This document shows positions 48,001-59,300 of a stretch of 64,000 nucleotides of DNA, one piece after another. The notes beneath the pieces are model-generated. The model worked only from the letters and a program-made list of their open reading frames with translations. It searched no databases and had not been told where the DNA came from. Positions within the stretch are counted from its first letter, which is position 1. Each line of letters begins with the position of its first letter. The stretch is taken from contig BSDZ01000027.1 of NCBI GenBank assembly GCA_030268105.1, positions 871,001-935,000 on the forward strand, in the 5' to 3' direction. This DNA is from Volvox africanus. Its lineage: Eukaryota; Chlorophyta; Chlorophyceae; Chlamydomonadales; Volvocaceae. The position numbers and the translations under genes are program-made.

Positions 48001-50929
48001 CTTCCGGAGACATTGTTCGCAGCTAACTCCCGGAGTTGGCCACAGCATGTGCTGCCACGGGAACACAGAAGCACCGCTTAGGTCCAGTGTCCACGAAAGA
48101 AGGTTCCGACGGGTTTTGAGTACCATGGCTAATGACTGAGCTATACCCCTAACATCTTCACCTCCTAGGTCCCAACGGTGCTGGCAAGTCGACGCTCATC
48201 AAGCTGATGACCGGAGAGCTCAAACCAGATGTAAGCTCTGTTCCGTGCATACGTGAGGGACGGGGGACGGGTGCAGCACTCCGTCTCGGGGAGAGTACCT
48301 GCAAGTCACTTTACAGCACCTCTGTTGGGTACCGGAGCTGTACCGCCAACATGCTTTTCGTGTATTAGGCATATGGCAATGGCAGTGGCAATGGTGTGTT
48401 CATCTTACATCGTCGAGGCTGCAGCAGGAGCACGGGAATCCTTTCTTTACACATGTACACCCCTCTGTATTTACAGTCTGTATCGAATGTGGAATTGGCG
48501 ACCCAAGCTGTCTGCTCACTTTCCTCGCGTATTCGCTGCATTGGCATCGGGATCATAATGCTTCCATCTCTTAACGCATCTTGCTCCTTGCACCTTGCTC
48601 CCCTCCTGCCATTCTTTCCCAACTCTCCTCCCAGAGCGGTACCGTCTCCAAGCACGTCAACGTGCGGGTGGCCTATGTGAGCCAGCACGCGCTGCACCAC
48701 CTGGAGGACCACCTGGACATGACCCCCAACCAGTACATCCGCAAGCGCTACTCGAAAGGAGAGGATAAGGAGGATGAGCATAAGGTGCGCATTCGTGTCG
48801 TAAGGTGCCTAAATGAAAGGGTGTGTTATACTGTGGACGACTTGCCCTGAAAGCACCGGGGGCCCTGACCGGGCCGAACCACATTAAGCACAGGGGGAAA
48901 GGTGCATGCGCACCCGGCTTTGTCCGTCTTTGCCTATATTTATGTGCATGCCGCTGTGCGGCAGGTCTTAATTTTGGATTTGTACGTTTACTTCCTATGT
49001 ATCCTCCCTAATTCAGTGCAGATCCTGATGTTGAATCGACATTAAATCAATCCAATTATTGTTTTATATTCATTCTGTTTCTGTTTCCATGGCCGTGCCT
49101 TCTTTGGCGATCGCAGGTGACCCGCATACTGACCCCCGAGGAGGAGGAGGCCATCAAGAAGCAGATTTGGGTTATCGACGGCCAGAACCGCGTGCTGGAG
49201 AAGCTACTGTGTCGTCGTAAGAAGAAGAAGAGCTTCGAGTACGAGGTCAAGTAAGTTTAAGGCACGGTGAGGGACTGGATGCGGGATGGAAATGGGAGAC
49301 GCCCAGGATAAATGATGTCTGATCGATTAAGAGTCCGCGTTTGGACGTGATTAGGGGTTGATTAGGGGTTCCGATACGCGCAGCAAAACCGTCCACTACC
49401 AGGTTTGGGTGCTTCAAGAATTGTGACCAGGACAGGACCCTTACCCCCCTGACTTACCCCTTTTCACGCGCGCGGAGTGCACCGTGAAACGAAGCTGTTC
49501 TCCAACGGGATTTCCAGCGTGATGTTGTCTCCATTTGCATCGACGAGCCTCCTCAATGTGTTACATTGTTCAATACATCCAATTTATCTTGTCGATGCCT
49601 CCCAGCTTTGCTGGCTGTGGCTTGGCAGTCGCGGACTTCTGTCTCCGCTACCTTACCTCGCCTGACCGGCATGCCCTTATTTGTTAGTTTCTGTAGTTCT
49701 TAGGCTCTAAACAGTTACTGCGGCTCGCCGCGACAAACTCGCATCGCAGGTGGGTAGGTTTGAGCTCCATCGAGTTCAACCGGTGGATCATGCGTGAGGT
49801 ACTTGTGGAGCGCGGCTTTGAGAAGTTGTGTCGCGAAATGGACGACAAGATCAACGCAGAGAAGGGTGAAGCGGCCGCGCGGCCTCTCACACTGGCCTCT
49901 GTTGAGCAATACCTGCAGGTTCGAATGCGGAAAGGAGGGTGTTGTGTGTGTCCGTGTGTATATGTGGGTCTGGGCGCGGTGGAGACCGGTCCAAGGAACC
50001 CTAACACGGGCGCTGCGCACTTGCCGGCAGTTGGAACCTGCATACAGACGTAACGGCACACTGGAGCAGCTTCCCGAGCATGCTACCCAACATTAGCCCT
50101 GTCCTTACGGAAATTCCGTATATTCACCAATATAAATGCGTCTGCGTGACTTTGCGCGGCTACAGCACGACACGACTATACGTGACTTATGTTGGTACGT
50201 CGTCTTATAACCCCCGTCTCTCAACTGCATGACGATTGCCGCCCCAATCAGGACTTTGGGCTGGATCCAGAGTTCGGCACCCACAGCGCCATCCGCGGCC
50301 TTTCCGGCGGCCAGAAGGTCAAGCTGGTGCTGGCGGCTGCGCTTTGGCACTGCCCTCACTTGCTGGTGCTGGACGAGCCCACCAATTACCTGGACCGTGA
50401 CTCCTTGGGTGCACTGGCGCAGGCCATCAAGGACTTTGGCGGCGGTGTTGTGATGATTAGTCACCACAGCGAGTTTGTCGGGGCGCTTTCCAACGAGGTC
50501 TGGGACCTGAAGGTGGGCTTGGAACTTGTGAACCTTGGAAGGGATCAATAGTCGCGCTGGCGTGTGGGCGTGGGCGGGCATGACTGCGGCCGACCATACA
50601 ACCCTGTAAATCCATCCAATCCTTAGAACGGGAATGAGAAGTAGCTCATGGAGGGATGAAAGGGAAGGCGGACGGTTCAAGGTTAAAACAGAGAGCCGCC
50701 GCGCTGACGTGGTGTCAGGACGGGTGGTACAAGAAAGGCCCCTTGCAGCCCCGTGTGGTATGAAAGATTCGAGGTGGTTAGGGCTAGGCGGCGTCGTATT
50801 ATGCGTCACGTCCGCCACGACGTCTGCATGGCTACACGCATTTTTCGTTCTGCTGCCTTCTAATGTTCATTGCCCCCGCAGGACGGCAAGCTGAGCTGCC
50901 ACGCCAAGACCGCCAAGGACGAGATGTAA
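39064..50929 (+). CDS. EEF3: Eukaryotic elongation factor 3 (eEF3), ABCF-type ATPase
   Basis: Ribosome-bound ATPase that promotes E-site tRNA release and translocation. It was long regarded as fungal but is also known from green algae and oomycetes. Twenty-one exons join in phase to 1086 residues: 39064-39480, 39985-40050, 40316-40420, 41287-41502, 41789-41986, 42550-42711, 43172-43462, 43807-43981, 44427-44572, 44875-44965, 45724-45849, 46321-46421, 46717-46848, 47229-47351, 47701-47788, 48169-48230, 48635-48784, 49117-49250, 49750-49918, 50252-50512, 50882-50929. An Ala/Pro-rich N-terminus is followed by HEAT repeats (about 140-390, e.g. [31 protein letters not shown]) and a helical bundle. 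ABC1 has Walker [21 protein letters not shown] and [14 protein letters not shown]2 has [18 protein letters not shown] and [11 protein letters not shown]. The chromodomain-like insert unique to eEF3 is at about 905-950 (SFEYEVKWVGLSS). All catalytic motifs are intact. Confidence 0.97.
45191..45320 (+). repeat. Dispersed repeat, copy 2 (intron of eEF3 gene)
   Basis: Near-identical reverse-orientation copy of 18043-18172, located in eEF3 intron 10 (44966-45723). Confidence 0.85.
48820..48900 (+). repeat. Diverged end of the GTGTTACACTGTGGGCGA repeat family
   Basis: GTGTTATACTGTGGACGACT followed by GCACCGGGGGCCCTGACCGG matches the terminal part of the copies in the CASTOR-like gene, here in the opposite orientation and inside eEF3 intron 17. 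Confidence 0.75.
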
Positions 50930-53212
50930 ATGTGGAGAATCACATTGAGCGGCAGGGTTGGAGCAGGGTATGGCCGGATGTGGCTGACCGACGCATGGAT
51001 CACCCGCCAACGGTTGGCTGACCCCTAGCGCACCTGCTACCCGCGCCACCAATGCATTTACAGGCGTCGGGTGCGAGGATGAGGCTTCATTAAGCACGTA
51101 GGCGCACGTACCGGGAAAGGAGGTGCAGCGCTGCAAGAGGGGTTTGCTTTAATAATCCATTTTGCTCGAGGCGTGCAGTGAAACGCTGCACGGTGGGGAG
51201 GGAGGGAGGGTTATGCGCTAAAATGTCAGGCGAGCTGACCTGAGCCAACCTGCAGGACTGCCATGTCGCGAGTTCGTTACATATCTGCGGGAATGGGGCA
51301 TCGAGACACGCGGAGCGCGGTTGCAGCACCTGTAGCAATTGTCGGCGTGCTGTGCGCCTAATCCATAGGCAGTGGGTAAACCAAAGTGGATGTACTCCAA
51401 AATTCTTATGAGCCACAACTCTTCATGAGGCTACAGATCTCGGCAGTACGTGTTCATTGATGCGCGGTCTCTTGTGCGACACGAGTGTTCCTTGCAGGGC
51501 ATTTCCACATAGGAGGCCCTCTGACTGGATGCCGTGGTGCCGGCATATTGGCTGGTTGGGCGGCCGGGTTGTGATGGAGGGCAGTGAGAGAGGGAGAGAG
51601 AAAGAGAGAAAGCGAAGGCGGTGGTTGAGGAAGAACTGAACTTGAGTGAGTCGACTTCCACATGTGACTGCATGCACATGTGGATGACGTTCAGTTGTGT
51701 GCGTCGTCTGAATTGCGCGTTTTGAAGCCTGCGGGGTTTCTCTCTATCTTTACGGGGAGGAACATCCGTAAGTCCGAACGGGTATGTGTGAGCGTTGCAT
51801 GGAGAAGGTTTTGTGGCCTTAGGGCATGCAAGCGGCGCGCCATGTGATCTTCCCCCTATTAGGCGCATGAGCATGTGGAGCGCTACCAGCCGCGGATGGT
51901 TGCGGAGGACAGAGAGGAGACACACACATGGTTCATGGATCTGCGATGTAGGCGTTCTTTGCTTAGCTGGACGAAGGGATACTCAGGCTGAAGAAGTGTG
52001 GCGCAGAGTACGGCGGCCAGTGGTGGGGAGGAAAGCGATAGGGTCGTGTGGACATGTCAGTCGTTTGCGAATATATGTGTACTGAGCCTTGCGTTGGGGT
52101 TGGGTACTACATGACCATTCTAAAGAGGGGATATATTCTCTTTTTGGACTTAGGGTTAAGTGTTAACCTGGCTGCGACTTTTCTGTTCTAGGGGCAGGTT
52201 TTTGATTGGTTGCGGTGGGATCCTGCTTGCATGGGATCCCGCAGTAGACCGCAGGCTCGACAGGGATAGTTGGTTGCCGAGTATCAAATCTCATTTGGGG
52301 TTTGCGTCAGAAAGGCTTCACCATAGAGAGTTATCCTTTCTTGGATTTCTTGGAAAGTGGTGGTAAGTCGTTAGGGGCAACCCTCCTTTGAGGGTGCACA
52401 TTGCCATTCCATTATGCCGTGCGTTATGACCATGGCATGCTTTACAGATACGGTTCAAGTGGTATAAAACGGGCGCACCGTACGGGGCGTTTGTTGCGCG
52501 CGGTCCATCGCTGGTGCGCCCGTGCATAGCGTACATGGTATACGCCGGCTTGTTCTAGTGGCTCGCGTAGGTACGGCGACCTACGGCTGTGGAGAGGCGG
52601 CGGGTAGGTGTATGTGTGCACTAGGTATGTACAGGTACGTGTGCTGAGGCTCCGTGTAAAATGGAGTTCAGTAGCAAAGCAGGCCGATATTGAAAAGGGA
52701 ATTCCACTGCTTTATCTTCTTGCTTCTGTGTGAGCTGGGGGAGCTAATCCATCGCCCAGTCCATCCCGTACGGCTTACGCCAAAGTACAAGGGGAAGCTT
52801 AAGACCACGTCGCCTTCCACGAGATTAGCATACCGGCAGTCCTTAAGAAAATGAAGGTTACGGACATGCCATGGCACCCTGCACCGTGTAGCAGCAGAAT
52901 GAAGATTCTAAGAGCTGGCCTTCGAAAATCGTAATTTGAGGAAATGCGTTTTAGCGAATACGGTTTGGAAGGATAGCCTCCTCCACCTCCGTTTACCATG
53001 TGCGACGATTACGACGACAACGCGTTTAGACCACGGGTCGTACAAGCTGTTGTCGTGCACAACATCATAAATGCTGGCAACAAAGCTTCATAACGCCATG
53101 ATCAGTGTTTCTGTGCAAAAAACATGCTGACAACAGTTGCAAGCCAAAAGTGTCGCACCAACACCTTGCGTAATTGATTTGAACAGGAGTGCACCCTAAT
53201 GGCTCTTCCTTG
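50930..53212. other. Intergenic, no gene supported
   Basis: This is the 3' flank of eEF3 followed by spacer. A 165-codon minus-strand open frame (51925-51431) contains a Ser/Leu tract that derives from a simple GAGA-type repeat (51581-51615) and shows no splice sites or motifs. Nothing else is recognised. Confidence 0.45.
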
Positions 53213-53598
53213 AACAGAAGGAACTTCGGGCTGGACTTCCTGAAGCATATCCCTCCTGCGGAGCTCCCTTCATGGAAATCTCCCTCGGGAATTCATCGTT
53301 GGAAAAACAATTGCTTTTCAGTGGCACTGAAAGTTTTTTCACATCACATTACATCACACCACATGCGGATACCTTTCACGAAGAGGAATGCGCTTTTGCA
53401 TTTATGGCTTTATGTCTGTTTATTAATGTTCCTAGGCGTTGTTACGTTGCGCCGTAACTGTTGGTGTTTGCCCGCGGAGAGTGGTGCTGGTCCGCTGGTA
53501 CTTGATGTGCCTTCATCATTGGTTACTGGTTTCGGAGTCTGTGCTGTGTAAATTGCGCTGTTGTGTCCTTGTGTGGGTGTCAAGTCACCTATGTGCAG

Positions 53599-54195
53599 GT
53601 TGAAAGCTCGATGCGTGTGTGGAACTTACTCCGTTGGTCAGAAATGATCAAAGTGGACTATTTCGGGTTGGTACGTACCTGGCATCAGCAATGCTCCGCC
53701 CTTGCAAATTGGATGTCGCTGGTCCGTAGTCCGCCCCGTTCTGATGAGCCTGGGGATGGGAGGCCAACAACCGACCGTCAGCACGCCACTAACGCAGGGG
53801 GGCACGTGGGTATGCAGGTCCCCCAAAAAGCTTTTCTAAAGATGTCGGATAACTGGCACGATATAAGGACATGCTCTTTTTTGGACAGGCTGTTCAGCGC
53901 CGCAAGCAGGGGGGAAGGGGAAGACACTCGGGCATGGCCATGAGGTTTATGCCTTGTAGGTTGCTATCACAGTGTCATGTATCATATGATACCCGTCTCA
54001 GTGATAAGGCGTTGTTCTTCTCCAGTTTACTCACAGCGGGAGTGTGCAAACGTGAAGTCAATCGGTCCTGCTGGGGCGCCAACACTGGTTCCGGCTCGTC
54101 GCAAGGAGCTTGGCAGCGCCTCCTATATCTGTGCTCTTTTAATAGTGGAAATGATTGTTGAAGCCATCAGCTATGTAAAGACCCTACGATACCGT
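53599..54195 (+). CDS. Unrecognised gene, two internal exons supported
   Basis: Two frames joined in phase 0 with good splice sites: 53599-53670 (VESSMRVWNLLRWSEMIKVD, then YFGL, donor GTACGT) and 54037-54195 (acceptor TCACAG; RECANVKSIGPAGAPTLVPA, then a hydrophobic IVEMIVEAISYVK, donor GTACGT). Possible further exons are a frame at 53213 onward (RNFGLDFLKHIPPAELPSWK), one at 54546-54631 (MFKWLDLNLADGSFSLAELR) and one around 54750-54850 (GSVVAVQGETSKILRSLAKT), but their phases do not join cleanly. The hydrophobic stretch could be a membrane segment. No family was recognised, and the codon use is less GC-rich than in the neighbouring genes, so decay or a mobile origin is possible. Confidence 0.35.
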
Positions 54196-56352
54196 GTACG
54201 TAGTCATATGTAGCGGCAGGGGCTTGTCGCTTGTTGGGAGTGGGCGGCACGGTCATCAGCGGCCACGGCTACTAGAGTAACAACCGTTTGTAGAAGATCC
54301 ACTATTATAAGCAAAAAATATGCCTCAACGTGTTTGGTAAGAACACACCAAATATCGAACAAGCAAGTGCATGACGTCAGCATTGCTATAATCTGTATGG
54401 GTACGACTCACACTGTCAAATATATTGTAGGCTATATACCGTTAAAGTCGATGACGAACGCTTCGAAGTCAATCTATCTCTTAACTGCCTAGAACTTCAA
54501 GACAGATAGACAGACAGACATACTCGCTTCTATCCATGCTCGAGATGTTCAAGTGGTTGGATCTGAATCTGGCTGATGGCAGCTTCAGCTTGGCAGAACT
54601 TCGTTCAAGTCTTGAGAGTCGGTGCTTCAGGTAATGTATTAATCAGGTTCTGGTAGTATCTAGTTGTATTGAAACTGCCTTTAATCGTTAATTTTGCCAC
54701 AGTCATGCATCTTAATGCGGATAGAGGGCCGCATTAAGATGGTCGTCTCGAGCATTTTTCCCACAGGGTCGGTGGTTGCTGTGCAAGGTGAGACTTCCAA
54801 GATACTGCGGAGCCTTGCCAAAACCATGAACGAGCTGACAGAAGCCGAGGTAAAGTTGTGTAGATGGCAGATTATTAACGAGGATTTCGTCATTGAGGAT
54901 TAGGTGAATGCGGCTGCCCGCCCAGCATTACACCAACACTGGGCACAACATTGAGAAGCTTTCATTATATTCCCGGCCCTCCGGGAGAAGGGCTTGGAGA
55001 AGTTAAGCACAACCTGAAATGCAATGATGTTGACGAGTTTACTCGTAAAGCTAACAAGTTCGCTACGAGGTTGCGGGAAATCCCTAATAAGTCAATCGAT
55101 GAAACTGGCACCACGGCCAAGTTCCAATGGCAGTTGAGGAACCAGGAGCAATTTGCTGGAATGCCCATCCAGCAAGTTATACGTTGGTGGCGTCCGCCTT
55201 CTGCCAAAAGCTATGGAGCATGCCCCACACAAGGGTTGTGATGTCATTGTGATCAATTTGTCGTGTCACGGAAGAGGCAGCCTCAGTGGCAGCTGTGCGG
55301 CAGAAGGAAGAGCCATCAGATAACATTGAGGAGCCGGAGTACTGAAGGGCATGGTGATGCACAGCTAGGGGGGTGTAGGGGAGCATCCAAACGCACTGTT
55401 AGGGGCAGCGGAAGACTTGAGAGCGAAAAAGATTACAACTTACAATTAGATGCGGAGAGATATGTTTGGCTATCAGAAATGCTGATAGGCAATCATCATC
55501 CAACCGACTAGCGATAATCTCAGGCTTTGCTCGGGCCGATCCCGCTTAGGGCTCGATAATATACACATATTATACTCGCGATACCGATACACGGTACAAC
55601 TTACGCCAGATCGTCAATCCTCAAGTGTGACAAAGCCTAGGAGCGTATCACAGATATTCGCATATAATATTATCAAGCATTCCCGGCATTCATTCAATGC
55701 AAAGGACCGAATATCAATATTTAGTTAGCGACTAACCATCGCGATCGTCGCACTTTCTCACATTCGTGCATCACTTATGTCCGATATTGAAGTAATAATA
55801 TAAACAAATATTACTTAACAAGTCATGTCATTATCATACTTATTGCCCTTGTTTCTCAGGTCATGTCGAACGTTGGCGGTCGCATTAGTGATACAGCTGG
55901 CATTGCAAGGCGAGGAGTCCCAATTGCATGGATTCTACATTGCTTAACTAGTAACATATATACAAATATATATATATAAGTAGTTATAGTAGTTAAGTAG
56001 TTATATATATAAGTAGTTACGCATTAATTGCGCTCGCTTATCGTCTTGTTAGGTCGCATCGACCAACGCATCGACGACAATCGAACCGTAATACAACATG
56101 CATTCATTCTCTTTTGCACGTGTATGTGCGCTTCCTTACGTACGTACATACATACACTTCAATGAAAAACAATGAAGACTCTTTGCATTATGTACATGCA
56201 TATGTACACTATATACACCTATATACATACCACTCTAGCTACCAACACGGCCAATTGCTCATTGCATGCATCAGCATTACTGCTTTCAGTTGTTACTATT
56301 AAAGCAATACCAATCTTGTATGTACACGCACATTTCCGCCGCCCAGCAGCCA
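54196..56352. other. Poorly resolved region with possible coding remnants, then AT-rich spacer
   Basis: A plus-strand frame at about 55005-55200 reads HNLKCNDVDEFTRKANKFAT and KFQWQLRNQEQFAGMP and looks protein-like. Its connections could not be established, and it may belong to the unknown gene to its left. From 55560 on the sequence is AT-rich with TATATA/TAGTTA microsatellites (about 55950-56020) and no exon is visible. Confidence 0.35.
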
Positions 56353-59300
56353 CTACTCCCCTGACAGCACCACGACCTTGTCTCCCGGCTTGAACTCCAT
56401 ACTGAGGGAACCTGCCGGCTGCAGGGCGGGCACACCCAGTAATAGCCGTGGCGGCAGGATTGGGTCGTTGCTTATTATTGTAGTAGCTGTTGCTCCTGCT
56501 GCTGTTGCTGCTGCTGCTGCAGCGGTGTTGTTCACCTGTAGCAAGCCGATGACTGTCACGCCGTGCTGCCTGCCTGCGTCCTGGACCTATATGTATATAC
56601 GATGCGACATACATGGAGCCGGATAGGATGGAGAGCGCGGCGGGATATATGTAGGGGCGGAGCTCTCGGTGTAGATATACTAGTAAACAAAACGATGATA
56701 CCATGCTGGGTTTACGTGGCTTTTGATTGAAATAATATTAATAAAGCTTTAGGGTTATAGATATTATTATATTCATATTCATATTTACATTTGTACCCAG
56801 CACAAAGCTATATATAGCTGAAGTTACAGCTGATTTGAGTACATGTATGTACATGTACATCGGCTGCCTGTGTTATCACTTCTGTTTGTTCAGGAGATGT
56901 AGTCGGAAATGTAGCCGGACATGCTTATTAAATAGAACCTAGATGTGTTGTTAATTATTTTTACGTATATGCATGTACTTATGTAACACATATGATGCAT
57001 GATTATATCCTTGATGATTGCCTTCTGATGAACTATGTATTGAGGAGCTCATACAGTTCTGGCCTATAGGTGGCATCTCACCTGCCTACACCTAGGAACA
57101 CGTCATACTGCACAAAAATACTTATTGCTTAAAATATTCTGAATAGAATACTACAAAGAGTGCCCTAAGAGTACACACATTACTTTCTTAGTAATCTCAG
57201 CTAAGATTAGTAGAGATTGCTGATCTTAATGATGATTCTTACTTTCAAAATATTAACGTAAGGAAACTAGATAAAGAAAGTTAGCTTTTGAATAATACTG
57301 GACTTAAAGAAAGGGATTCTTGGCATTTCCAGTCAAGAATAATAAAGAACGGAGTCTTGTTAGCAAGGCTTCTTAGTTGTAGAACATTTACAAAGGTAAA
57401 CGAATTCCACAAAGATTGCCAGATTAAGAATAGTTCAAGGAACGTATCAAAGTTAAGATTGGAAATGGTAGGGAGAAAACGTTCTAAGAACGTTCTTTAA
57501 GATGAAATACCTTCACGTTTAGATGGCTTAAGAATGCTTCAGTACGTTCTTAAAACGACATTATCTTGGTAGGGTATATCCCCTGGCCCCTTTGCAAAGA
57601 CAATTTGGGTTTGTAGTGTGCATTGATCATATATCCGCTGTCAGCTAATGGGTGAGCCCTTAGACCATTCATATACTACATTAGTTGCGAGACAGAACAG
57701 AGCGATCCTGTGGTACCTAGCTTGATCCCAGCAGATATCACCTGATTCAACCACTGTATGGAAGTCGTATGTGTACGGCCCACACGCCAGCCACACTCTC
57801 TGTCCTTGTCTGATTGAGGAGCTTATCTGGGAGAATACAGACAGATGTATGACCTATAGAACGGATCCTGTTCAAGCATGTTCAAGCATGGTCATGGTTT
57901 GTATTATAACTAACGATCCATGCATGTAAACTATAACAGGGGTCTAGCTTTTCTCGTGGGCAGTTTGGGAGAGTCCGAGCTTTGTACCCTCTTTCCTTAG
58001 AGTGTCCCTGGGAGGTATGACCAGGGTTATTGCTTGGAAGGCGGTGGAGGTGAAGGAGGCGGGTTTTCCTTACTTTTAGGGTGGCAGGGGTGCTCCCTTG
58101 CACTCTTGCCCTCTCTGTCTGGGACCTGGTGCGGTTGGCTGAGGCTCTGTTCCTTTGAGTAGCCAGGCTTGAGGCTCATGAGGTCTATGTGCCCTTGCTG
58201 GTTGAGCGAGGGTAGGAGTGCACGGCAGGACGAACAGACTAAGCCATGTGTTTTCCCTCCTGCTGCGCTGTGGTTCGGCCCGGTCAGGGCCCCCGGTGCT
58301 TGTCCTCTAAGGGCAATTCGCCCACAGTGTAACACCCTTTCATACATAGGCTACGGATCATATGCAATAGGGACGTGACGTCATCATGGGTTGTTGGAGC
58401 CCAGCTACAACCACCACACGCACAGAGCCCCATGGCCAGGATAGCGCCGCAGCCACACCGTGATTTATCATATACATTGCCGTGTCTGACCTGGTCCCAT
58501 GTTACAGGTTGGTTGTACGGCAGCTCTAGTGCTGCCGGTGTACGGAGATTGATCTCGACGCCATCTCCTGTCGACAACTCATGGAACACAGCAGCTAGGC
58601 GGGGTTCTGCTGCCACCTGCGTGCATGTATGCATGACGCCCATCAATCCAATGGACGACGACAGACAAACAGACGAGAGTCCCTTGGATTGAGTCCCATT
58701 CGTTATGAATGGGACTATCTACCTACCAACGCATTTGCGTATGCCACACATGTACGGATACAACAAAGAAATTGAGAATTTAAATATGTATGTATCTAAG
58801 ATCAAGGATAAAATTTTTAAATACCTGTGTCAGTACTCCCGCCAACATTTCATCCGGATTGATAGGCTCAACAGTAACTTGCCGCCGAGCTGCACCTCCA
58901 GTGGGAGCGACGCCCCTGCCGCCGGCCACAGCTTGCACACGTACCAGGCTGGACATTATCTCTTTGATCCGTGGGTCGATGACGCTGCATACCAAGTTAA
59001 GCGGCTGTGTCCTTGTCGCTGGCCCCTCCAGCAGCGCCCGCTCCCGCCGCCGCTTCCCTGCGTCAGCTTCAGAGCCTGCCGTTGGCGATAATGATGATGA
59101 GGACAGCGAGTCGGAGGTGGCGTAGTATTTTGCATCCCTGGTGGTGGCCGCACCAATGACACCGCCGACAGGATTTACGTACGGCATAAGCGTTTGTAGC
59201 TGAATCAGTGTGGCCAGAGCCTGTGCATCGGCGTTGTCGGGACAGGTTCCTTCCAATCCTGGGATTTAACATCATTCAAAGGAAAACTGTAACGGTCTTT

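Noticed and set aside
51431..51925. 165-codon minus-strand frame downstream of eEF3
   Set aside because: It contains a simple-repeat-derived Ser/Leu tract and no splice signals or recognisable domain.
58027..58347. Proline-rich protein encoded by the repeat copies B and D
   Set aside because: The frame exists only because the repeat DNA is duplicated; copy C and the fragments do not keep it open.
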